A stretch of 17,843 nucleotides of DNA, taken from Oscillibacter sp. CAG:241 (GTDB taxonomy: Bacteria > Bacillota > Clostridia > Oscillospirales > Oscillospiraceae). The DNA is taken from positions 1 through 17,843 of the forward strand of contig FR884096.1 of the NCBI GenBank assembly GCA_000435975.1. The letters are read 5' to 3'. The notes under the pieces are model-generated. The model was not told the origin of the DNA, made no database searches, and was given only the letters and a program-made list of their open reading frames with translations. Below are positions 1 through 7,000 of the stretch, in pieces (position 1 is the stretch's first letter; each line of letters starts with the position of its first letter). The translations under genes and the position numbers were made by a program.

Positions 1-2
1 TC

Positions 3-707
3 TGGCAGATGAACGAAATATCTTCCCGCACGGAGAGCAAAACGGAGGAGGTCATCACCGAAACCGACGACGGTCACGGGAACATCGTGGAAACCACTAC
101 GACGGTCACACGCACCTATCTCTATATCACGGTCAGCCACAAAACCGCCGAGGAAATGGCTGAGCAATTCAATTTCACCGCCGACCAGCGGCAGCAGCTT
201 TCCGAACTGCTTGCCGAGGAAAACCGCAAATTGTGGTCATCCGTTCTCTACGGCATCTATTCCGGGGACGATGCCATCGTTACGGTAGCGCTGTCGCAGG
301 TCGGAAATATAGGCGGCGAACCGTATTGGTCTTGGTACGGATTCGGCAGCCGTGTGGAGTGGTGTGCCTGTTTTGTCAGCTGGTGTGCAAACGAATGCGG
401 CTATATCGACACGGGTGTCTGCCCGAAATTTGCCGGTTGCGGAAACGGCGTGCAGTGGTTTCAGGAGCGTGGGCAATGGCTGTACGGTTCCACCGAGCCT
501 GCTCCCGGCATGGTTATCTTCTTCGACTGGGACAACAAGGGCGGCTCCGGCCCCCAAGACGGAGAGGCGGACCATGTAGGCATTGTCCAGAAGGTGGGGG
601 ACGGAATCATCTACACCGTAGAGGGCAATTCCGGAAACCTCTGCCGGGTGAACCGTTATCCTGTTGGACATTATGAGATTCTGGGATATGGTGTTCTGTG
701 CCCGTAA
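3..707 (+). CDS. CHAP-domain cell-wall hydrolase of ICE transfer module (5' truncated, CD1108-like)
   Basis: The reading frame is open to the window edge (codons W-Q precede the Met at 9), so this is the C-terminal part of a larger protein. The last ~140 residues form a CHAP domain: the catalytic Cys lies in the E-WCACFVSW motif (about 355-382), the His in DHVGIV (about 571-588) and the polar residue in VEGNSGN (about 619-639). CHAP enzymes cleave peptidoglycan peptides or amides. In Tn1549/CTn-type ICEs a secreted CHAP or lysozyme-like protein opens the wall locally for the type IV transfer channel. The upstream part is rich in Thr/Glu, with a short helical stretch. It is followed at once by a terminator, so it is the last gene of its transcription unit. 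Family membership is firm; the CD1108-like label is recalled from ICE annotation, not searched. Confidence 0.85.
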   Translation, partial: WQMNEISSRTESKTEEVITETDDGHGNIVETTTTVTRTYLYITVSHKTAEEMAEQFNFTADQRQQLSELLAEENRKLWSSVLYGIYSGDDAIVTVALSQVGNIGGEPYWSWYGFGSRVEWCACFVSWCANECGYIDTGVCPKFAGCGNGVQWFQERGQWLYGSTEPAPGMVIFFDWDNKGGSGPQDGEADHVGIVQKVGDGIIYTVEGNSGNLCRVNRYPVGHYEILGYGVLCP

Positions 708-714
708 CGAAGAA

Positions 715-747
715 AATGGTGTCACCCCATCGGGTGGCACCATTTTT
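715..747 (+). terminator. Bidirectional intrinsic terminator between CHAP gene and recombinase
   Basis: A 12-bp stem (715-726 with 733-744, one mismatch/wobble) is followed by TTTTT on the plus strand. On the minus strand it is followed by a T-rich run, so it could end both the CHAP transcript and leftward transcription from the recombinase side. Confidence 0.8.
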
Positions 748-771
748 CTGAAAAGCAACGCAACAAATGAA

Positions 772-799
772 TTGACGATAATGCGCTAAATAGTATAAT
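772..799 (+). promoter_or_regulatory. Candidate rightward promoter P_left, just outside the inverted repeat
   Basis: TTGACG (772-777), 16-bp spacer, TATAAT (794-799). It starts 25 bp after the CHAP terminator and points into the 27-bp repeat at 841. In the orientation read here it would make RNA antisense to the recombinase gene. If 841-2279 were inverted it would read the recombinase in the sense direction. The spacer contains AATGCGCTAAA (780-790), which recurs at 2122-2132 upstream of the recombinase start. Promoter quality is good by consensus; activity is inference. Confidence 0.5.
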
Positions 800-840
800 G
801 AATTTGTAGTAAACTCACGGAAAAGGAAAGCGTCCGTAGA

Positions 841-867
841 TTTCGTAAATTTACCCCATTTGCGATA
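841..867 (+). repeat. 27-bp inverted repeat, left copy (IRL)
   Basis: Bases 841-867 are the exact reverse complement of 2253-2279; the match stops at both outer flanks. The repeat begins TTTCGTAAATTTACCCC. It covers the stop codon and last four to five codons of the recombinase (gene end 851). An inversion between the two copies would therefore rebuild the same C-terminus (LSQMG-stop). By a rough random expectation a perfect 27-bp pair in 18 kb is far below one in a million. Confidence 0.95.
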
Positions 868-2044
868 GCGCTGCCAAAAGCTGTTGGTATTGGGGCGTTT
901 CCGGAAAAACTGACGGAGACGGTGACGGCGCAAATTCTGCGGCCAGCGCCGGAGCAAGGAAGCAAATGCTTTGGATCACCCGCATTTTGTGCTCCAGGGA
1001 CGAATGGACATAGACTTGAAGTGTGGTGCGGACATCCGCATGACCCAGCATCTCGCTCAGGCTCTTTACATCTATCCCACGCTCCACGCAGCGGGAGGCG
1101 TATGTGTGCCGCAGCGTGTGAAAATTTCGGTATGGGATGCCTGCTGCTTTCAGCAAAGCCCGGTACTGGTATTGCATTGTCCGTGGCTCCATCGGCACAT
1201 TTTTCCCAGTCAAGAGATAGTTTTCTCCGTTGGGACGGGACTGGACCAGCTTTTGCAGAAGGGCGGCCATGTCCCCCGGCAGCGGGATAGTACGCCGGGC
1301 ACTGTCACTTTTGGGCGGCAACACCATCAGACTGGTGCGGTCCCCGCTGCGGATGCGCTGTACGGTTTTGCGGACGTGGACCACCCCGTTCCGCAGGTCA
1401 ATATCCTTATATTGCAGTGCGCACAGCTCCCCAAGACGCAAGCCGGTGTTCAGCGTCAGCAAAATACCGATACCGGTTGTCGTCGGTTCGTCCATGATCA
1501 TCTGTGCCAACCGCCGAATCTCGTCCGGATAGAAGATGTCGATCTGCTTTCGTCGATACGCTGGCAGCTCCACAGTCATCCCCGGACTGGGGCAGTCCAG
1601 CTTTTTGGCGCTGTATCTCAGGATGGACTTCAATAACACCCCTACGTCTCTGGCACTTTTCCCGGAAAGACCGTTCTTCTGTAACCGGCGAAGAAATTCG
1701 GAAATTTGGTTCGCCGTCAGTTGGCTGAGAAGAACGGCCCCCAAAACGGGTTGAATATAGTGTTCCAGTACATAGGTGTACCTGGCAAGGGTGGACCGTT
1801 TCAAGTCATCCTGCTTGTCCGCAAGAAACCGCTCCGCAGCCTGATTTAGTGTGAGCAAGGAAGTTGCTACCGGCGCTTCTCGACAGGCGTCCAAGCACTT
1901 CTGCCGTTTCGCACGGCATTCCCGATAGCTTCCGGCATAAACATAGCCATACTCGGCCCGGCCGGAGGGCGACCGTCCCCGGATATACCGCCCCTCCCAC
2001 CGGCCATCTTTTCGCTTATAAATGTTCTCTCCTCGCTTCGGCAT
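851..2044 (-). CDS. Tyrosine recombinase (phage-integrase family) inside the invertible-looking segment
   Basis: A 397-residue protein with the usual layout: AP2-like N-terminal arm-binding region (about 1-50), SAM-like core-binding domain (about 62-150) and catalytic domain (about 170-350). The catalytic set is complete: R203 (TGLRLGE), K245 (PPKSDSARR), H309-x-x-R312 (HTLRH), H335 (LGHAD) and nucleophile Y345 (QVYVHSS). The start at 2044 is chosen over the longer frame because AAGGAGGA lies 6-7 bases upstream and MPKRGENIYKR is a typical integrase N-terminus. The gene is flanked by a perfect 27-bp inverted repeat rather than direct repeats. That fits a DNA invertase (Hin-like arrangement, different recombinase class) better than an ICE integrase, although an integrase whose two att sites ended up inverted is possible. 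There is a ~45-residue Pro/Ser-containing tail after the catalytic Tyr. The gene is unrelated in detail to the two integrases at 13.7-16.3 kb. Confidence 0.92.
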   Translation of the reverse strand: MPKRGENIYKRKDGRWEGRYIRGRSPSGRAEYGYVYAGSYRECRAKRQKCLDACREAPVATSLLTLNQAAERFLADKQDDLKRSTLARYTYVLEHYIQPVLGAVLLSQLTANQISEFLRRLQKNGLSGKSARDVGVLLKSILRYSAKKLDCPSPGMTVELPAYRRKQIDIFYPDEIRRLAQMIMDEPTTTGIGILLTLNTGLRLGELCALQYKDIDLRNGVVHVRKTVQRIRSGDRTSLMVLPPKSDSARRTIPLPGDMAALLQKLVQSRPNGENYLLTGKNVPMEPRTMQYQYRALLKAAGIPYRNFHTLRHTYASRCVERGIDVKSLSEMLGHADVRTTLQVYVHSSLEHKMRVIQSICFLAPALAAEFAPSPSPSVFPETPQYQQLLAALSQMG

Positions 2045-2121
2045 ATAGGCTCCTCCTTGACGATGTTTTTGACGGCGTATTTTACTTGCATTTCCCGTTT
2101 TGACCGATACAGTTCGGCACA

Positions 2122-2132
2122 AATGCGCTAAA
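2122..2132 (+). repeat. 11-bp repeat (AATGCGCTAAA), second copy, possible operator or arm site
   Basis: The same 11-mer occurs at 780-790 inside the P_left spacer, in the same orientation. This copy is ~80 bp upstream of the recombinase start, next to a weak minus-strand -10-like TATACT (2142-2137). A nine-base subset (ATGCGCTAA) recurs at 14937 just after the integrase at 13712-14926. It could bind the recombinase N-terminal domain or a repressor. Function is unproven. Confidence 0.35.
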
Positions 2133-2200
2133 ACCGAGTATAACTATCATGCGTATTTGTAATTTGCATGAGATTTTGCTAAATTCCGGCAATACGGTCA

Positions 2201-2229
2201 TTGACTTTTGCGGTGAGTGCCGATATAAT
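2201..2229 (+). promoter_or_regulatory. Strong rightward promoter P_out inside the inverted-repeat segment
   Basis: TTGACT (2201-2206), exact 17-bp spacer, perfect TATAAT (2224-2229). The expected start is ~2236, so the transcript crosses the right repeat (2253-2279) and enters the cobalamin riboswitch and the DUF4430 gene cluster. It is the clearest promoter upstream of that cluster. Because it lies between the inverted repeats, inversion would point it leftward, away from the cluster and into the CHAP terminator. Confidence 0.8.
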
Positions 2230-2252
2230 ATAGATGGTTAGATAGCTTTAGG

Positions 2253-2279
2253 TATCGCAAATGGGGTAAATTTACGAAA
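2253..2279 (-). repeat. 27-bp inverted repeat, right copy (IRR)
   Basis: Exact reverse complement of 841-867. This copy is extended into a core-site-like palindrome: AAATGGGG (2259-2266) and CCCCATTT (2280-2287) face each other across 13 bases. Only one of these arms is present at the left copy. It lies 24 bp downstream of the P_out -10 box, the usual geometry for an invertible promoter. Confidence 0.95.
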
Positions 2280-2349
2280 CCCCATTTCCGGAATTCCTAT
2301 TCTATCATTCCCCATCAAGCCTAAGTTGATTCTCGAAAATAAAATAATT

Positions 2350-2583
2350 GAATCCGATGATGCTGCACGGCGGTCATCCGAGCCGGAAACGGCCAGGTGA
2401 TTGCCTAAAAGGAAAGGGGTGTAATGCCCCATGCGGTCGGCACTGTAAGCGCAAGGATATGATCGAGGCGGGAAACCGCTGGGGCGAAAGCCCGTCATTG
2501 CGAGAAATCGTGAGAAGGTAGATCATAGACGCAGAGGAAAATCCTCGTGGCGCAAGTCAGTAGAATTGTGTAGTTTAGGATTC
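2350..2583 (+). ncRNA. Cobalamin (B12) riboswitch
   Basis: The conserved core of the cobalamin aptamer (RF00174-like) is recognisable in order: AAAAGGAA (2407-2414), GGTGTAAT followed by CC (2418-2428), GCGGTCGGCACTGTAA (2433-2448), a GAGAAGG element near 2512-2518, and a degenerate B12 box AAGTCAGTAGAATTG (2554-2568) matching the AAGCCAGGAGACCTG consensus at most positions. GAATCC (2350-2355) can pair with GGATTC (2578-2583) to close the element. Such riboswitches usually switch expression off when cobalamin binds. The B12 box is weaker than consensus, so affinity or class is uncertain. It sits between P_out and the DUF4430 cluster. Confidence 0.8.
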
Positions 2584-2628
2584 CGGGCAGCGGGCGCTCT
2601 CTCCGTGGTGCTATATGGCAGGAGTGTA

Positions 2629-2668
2629 CGCTGATGACCCATTATGGGTTTATCGGCGTATTATTTTT
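2629..2668 (+). terminator. Probable riboswitch terminator (expression platform)
   Basis: A two-part stem: CGCTGAT (2629-2635) with ATCGGCG (2652-2658, one G-U) and ACCCA (2637-2641) with TGGGT (2645-2649), followed by TATTATTTTT (2659-2668). It lies 46 bases after the aptamer and 33 bases before the first gene, the expected position for a ligand-dependent terminator. No competing antiterminator pairing was worked out. Confidence 0.6.
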
Positions 2669-2700
2669 ACCATTTACGAACACGGAGGAGGTGTGCCCCT

Positions 2701-3180
2701 ATGGGTAAGGTCGCTGGCGCTCAGAATTTTGACGGCAGGAACTGGCATGAACAGCATATCGCAAAGCGGACACGGGCGGCTCTGGATGAGCAGGACCGGG
2801 CCTTTGCGGAGCGTCATGCCGGGGACACGCTGGCGGAACTGGCCTGTTACCTACGGCGCTGTGCCGAACATTGGGGACGGTCCCCTGCCCCATGCGAGAT
2901 CGTCGGCGGAAGCTACATTGCCGAGCGGTTCGGCAGTTGGTCGGACGCTCTGCGGTCGGCGCACCTGAATCCTGCGTACAGCCACCCGCATAACCGGTCC
3001 AATGGCCGGTATCAGCAGGAAAAGAAGCGCCAAATCGAACTGTACCGGGTGGAGCGGGACGCAAAACGGGCGGACCGGGAAAAGAAGAATGTGGAGCGCC
3101 AACGCATCAATGCCGCACGGGCGTCGGCCAAACAGGCGGACGAGCCTTGCGAAGCCGAGCCGACAGAAGCCGCTCTCTGA
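2701..3180 (+). CDS. Small basic protein with homing-endonuclease-associated repeat
   Basis: 159 residues. GGAGGAGGTG precedes the ATG at 2701, preferred over the in-frame upstream Met at 2644, which lies inside the terminator hairpin. Residues ~44-91 (LAELACYLRR ... GRSPAPCEI ... ERFGSWSDALRSAHLNP) match the homing endonuclease/HNH-associated repeat, a DNA-binding helical module with a typical FGSW-x-A-L-x-x-A-G/H-L ending. The C-terminal ~65 residues are a charged, probably coiled, Lys/Arg/Glu/Ala-rich tail. No HNH or other nuclease motif is present, so it is more likely a DNA-binding or accessory protein than an endonuclease. It is the first gene after the cobalamin riboswitch and 79 bp before the secreted DUF4430-like gene, so it would be co-regulated. 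Its link to B12 is unclear. Confidence 0.75.
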   Translation: MGKVAGAQNFDGRNWHEQHIAKRTRAALDEQDRAFAERHAGDTLAELACYLRRCAEHWGRSPAPCEIVGGSYIAERFGSWSDALRSAHLNPAYSHPHNRSNGRYQQEKKRQIELYRVERDAKRADREKKNVERQRINAARASAKQADEPCEAEPTEAAL

Positions 3181-3206
3181 ACGGCAAACATATTTGGGTA
3201 AGCACG

Positions 3207-3233
3207 TTGCCAAAGCGGCAGCGAGTTTATAAT
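3207..3233 (+). promoter_or_regulatory. Weak candidate internal promoter before the secreted protein gene
   Basis: TTGCCA (3207-3212), only 15 bp of spacer, TATAAT (3228-3233). The start would fall ~20 bases before the ATG at 3260, leaving the ribosome site AAGGAGG (3246-3252) intact. If real, the downstream gene would escape the riboswitch. The short spacer makes this doubtful. Confidence 0.25.
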
Positions 3234-3259
3234 AAAAATTCTCTAAGGAGGAAATCAAC

Positions 3260-3913
3260 ATGAAGAAAAGACTTTTGTCCCTGATCATGGCTGTCATGAT
3301 GGTCGTTGTGCTGGTCGTCCCGGCCGCAGCTGCCACCACGGACACGAATGAGCCCGCCACGGTGACCGTGTACATCACAGAGGGCTTGTTTGACGAAGGA
3401 GGCTTTGCCAATGGGGCCCCTCGTCAGCAAGCGTACATCAAGGACGGGGAGCCTGATGCTTCCGACTGGATGACTCAGCTGCCGTTCGACGAAGAATTCA
3501 CGCCTATGGTTTTGGACAGCGACACCATCGCTGCACTCATGGATCGCAGCCTGTACAGCGCTCCTGATTCCTACACCGAAGAAAATCCGAACCCCAATGT
3601 ACTGGATGCAATTATTGTTGCGCTCATGCTGAATGGCTATACGGATATCGCTGGCGGCTGGGATACCATTAACACTCCGAATGGTGGCTATATCCATACC
3701 GTAGCACCCGTGCAGCCCACCTATCAGCCGACTACGCAGGAGACCATTGCCGGAACTACCTACAATGTTTACCGTGGCTTTGGTTGGAACATCGCCTGCA
3801 CTCAGGGTGACAGCATTCAGGCCCTCAGCCTGTATGGCACCAACTATTCCCTGACTGATGGAATGGTAATTGTATTTGACTTCAGCGCTTATACTCTGTA
3901 CGATGTGAATTGA
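3260..3913 (+). CDS. Secreted DUF4430-like (transcobalamin beta-domain-like) protein
   Basis: 217 residues. AAGGAGGAAATC precedes the ATG. Residues 1-25 are a classical Sec signal peptide (basic MKKR, hydrophobic core, cleavage near PAAAA-T). The mature part resembles a divergent DUF4430 domain: initial strand TVTVYIT, NVLDAIIVAL helix, GGYIHTV, then GWNIACT ... YGTNYSLTDGMVIVFDFSAY, matching the family's GWMYxVNG ... Y-x-L-x-DGDxIxWxY ending but without the usual GW-M-Y-x-V-N-G. DUF4430 is the fold of the C-terminal cobalamin-contacting domain of transcobalamin and intrinsic factor. There is no transmembrane or wall anchor, so it is presumably released or held by a partner. It is downstream of the B12 riboswitch and followed by a strong terminator. 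Ligand not shown. Confidence 0.7.
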   Translation: MKKRLLSLIMAVMMVVVLVVPAAAATTDTNEPATVTVYITEGLFDEGGFANGAPRQQAYIKDGEPDASDWMTQLPFDEEFTPMVLDSDTIAALMDRSLYSAPDSYTEENPNPNVLDAIIVALMLNGYTDIAGGWDTINTPNGGYIHTVAPVQPTYQPTTQETIAGTTYNVYRGFGWNIACTQGDSIQALSLYGTNYSLTDGMVIVFDFSAYTLYDVN

Positions 3914-3927
3914 CCTAAAAATTTCTC

Positions 3928-3964
3928 ATGCGGAGGGGCGGGATAGCCCGCCCCTCCGCATTTT
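3928..3964 (+). terminator. Strong intrinsic terminator after the secreted DUF4430-like gene
   Basis: Perfect 14-bp GC-rich stem (3929-3942 with 3947-3960), ATAG loop, then TTTT. It would reduce read-through into the 1547-aa gene, which begins 100 bp later with its own ribosome site. No clear promoter was found in 3965-4063, so the large gene may depend on leaky read-through or an unrecognised promoter. Confidence 0.85.
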
Positions 3965-4063
3965 GAATAGCATTTATTTGCGTTTGGTCAAAGAGTTCTA
4001 TCAACAAGTCATTAGATTATCTCCATGAACACAGGAGAAAGTCTAAATGCGTAGGAGGTACCA

Positions 4064-7000
4064 ATGAAGAAACGAAATGGGCGCAAGATTATTGCCTGCG
4101 CATTGGCTTTTGTGCTAATGATAGGTGTGCTGCCCACTCAGGCATTTGCCGCAACGGACTCTGAGCTCAAGGAGATACCCTCCGTCGAAACAGCAGAGCA
4201 AAGCGTTGACAACGTAGAGGAAGTTTCCGATGGAAACAACGGCTTAGATCCAGTTCAAAATGATTCTGAAACTGATTCAGAAAACAAAAGCATAGGCAAC
4301 TTTGAATTCTATATTGCAACCAGTTCACAAAGCGTTAAATTAGCAAGCATTAAAGACAATGGTAAAAATACGATCTATATTCCTGTATCGTTAATGTCTA
4401 AGACCGCTATTCTTGATTTCACTATTAAATCAGATAGTACTGAACAATTTTCTGTTGCGTATAGCGAGTTTGATATAGACGGAAACGAAAAGGAAACTCT
4501 TACACTAAAGGAATCCAATGCTGGAACAGTAAGCATCAATGGAAGTTACCGAGAACAATATAGTTTCTTCCGGTACATATCGGCTAATAACCTCAAATGG
4601 ACAAAAACTATCGAGTTATCCTACGATGGAGAATCGGTTGAGTACACTGTAGTTCCTTTTTGCGATGTGACTAAACTATCTGTTACAGAAACTGCAGGAG
4701 CAAAGAACACCCGTCCTATGCAGTTACTGGCTGATGGGACATACACCACGACTGTTGTGGCAAATAGTTCCGTGAAAATCACGGCTGGCGGTGGAATTCA
4801 AAACGTGGATACAACTGCCATAGATGGAGCAGGCTCTTCGGTTACCAAGACATTCAGTGGTGATGAATCCCTCAATATTCGTATCAGCAGCAAAGTTGAG
4901 GGAGTCGAAGCGAGAGAATACACTCTCAACGTAAAGTGTATAGAAAAGGATTATTTCCCCACGTTTGTAGGTGGAACAAAGCCCTCGGCTGCCGGTATCA
5001 AACTTACAGTAGCGCAAGGAACCAAAGACTTTTATTTGGATTCAAGCGAGTATATTGATGCTGAAAGTATAAGTGCGGACACTGTATATGAATGGACTCT
5101 TTTGTCTACAAAAGCTGTAGTAAGCACCGAGGCAACCTGCCTTGTGAATACCGACGCTGTGGCCGGAGCAGTTTTTTATACTTGCAAGGTTACCAACATT
5201 GTAGACGGCTTCTCTTATTCGACATCTTATAGATACAATATCAAAATAAGTGCAGAAGCTTTGGATGCGCCCAAAGTTAGCATAGCCCCCAAAATTATTA
5301 CCTGTGATTTTGGAAAAGAAGCAACTCCTCTGAAAGTAGAGCTGAAAGATGCCGCCTTAGGCGTACAGTTCCACTATCAGTGGTATAGTAATACGGTCAA
5401 CGACAATAGTAACGGGCAGTTGCTTCAGGGAGAGACAAAAAGCAGTCTTATAGTTCCTACTAATACAGTCGGCACGACATGGTATTATTGCGTCGTATAT
5501 AAGGTCTTTGATGGAAAAACAAGCCCGACCGCAACAACGGAGTGTGCGCAGGTCACAGTTAATCCTTGGAAAACCGATATGAACGGTGATGGGTCGGCTG
5601 ACAGCCCCTATGAGATTGCTACTGTTTCGGATATTGAATACATACGGGATTCTGTCAATTCCGGTCTTTCCTTTGATGGAGTATTTTTTAAATTTGTTTC
5701 CGATATTACATTGCCGAACGGCTGGACTCCCATCGGATGCACGGTAGATGGAACTAACAAATTTGATCCTCGGAATCCCGATGAGAAGGATAACCTCCGT
5801 GCTTTCTCCGGCACGATCCTCGGCAACGGCAAACTCCTGACTGTCCCCAAAGGTGGCAAACCGTTGCTGGCTTATGTTAAGAACGCCACGGTCAAGGATC
5901 TGAACATCTACGGTGAAGAGATCAACGGCTACGGTCTGGTAGATGGTCTTCACGGTGTCGGCTTTACAAGTGAAGACACTTTTGCGATCATCATCGAAAA
6001 TGTGACGCTTAAATCCGGCACCAAGACGCTGAAATCTGGCTTAATCGGTGCAGAAGTAGATATGGATGTTAACGGCTTTGCCGGGGCGAGTGCCGCTTTT
6101 ATTACGACCATCCGTAACTGTACCATTGAAAAAGATGTCGTTGTCGGTTATGACGGCACTCAAAGCGAGATTGGCGCATTTGCCGGTCGATTCCAGGGCA
6201 TCATCGAAAATTGTGTCAGCCATGCCACTGTCAAAGGTGTGGATTATGTAGGTGGCATCATTGGTTCCCGTGACAATGCTATGGGACAGTGCACAGTCAG
6301 CAAATGCAGCTTTGACGGCACGGTAATCGCCAGCGGCAAATTTGCCGGTGGTATTGCAGGTACAATGTATACCGGTGCAGCAGCACCGAACGGCATTAAG
6401 ACAACCATTGAGGCGTGCGTGGCTTCCGGTTCTATCAATGGCAATGAGAACGTCGGCGGAATTACCGGCGGCGACATGAAGGTCAATCAAGCGTGGAATA
6501 GTTACTCTATTACCGGAAATACATTTTCCGGCAAGGTCAGCGGCGCAAAGAATGTGGGCGGCATCATCGGATACTATCGCAGCCTGAATAAGTTTGACAA
6601 CATTGCTGGAAACGCTTACCTGAAGGGCTGCGGGGCTGAACAAGGAATCGGAGCTGTTGATTATGTAGATACCAGTTGTGAAACGCACGAAACAGCGAGC
6701 GGTGCGACATACTTCGATACATCGAAGTCGCTCCCTGATATTTATGGCGTGACGAAAGAGAATCATAATCGTACAGATGATCCTTTGGGCAAAGATGCCA
6801 GCAACTTGACGATGGAAGTTGAAGATGCAACAACGCCTATCTGCTATAAGCTGGACATTTCCGGTGATTACAAGACAACGTATACGATTGGAGAAGCCCT
6901 TGACCTCAGTGGAATGGTCTGCACAGCGCATTGGACGATGAACAAGGCTGATACGGTTGTGGACACCAAAGATATTGAGATCACCGGCTTTGACACCAAC

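Noticed and set aside
841..2279. The 27-bp repeats as attL/attR of a small integrated element
   Set aside because: Integration by a tyrosine recombinase leaves core sites in direct orientation; these are inverted. Not fully excluded (nested insertions), but inversion explains more.
2238..2498. Minus-strand 86-aa frame over the riboswitch
   Set aside because: Overlaps the aptamer and the right repeat; no ribosome site or recognisable protein.
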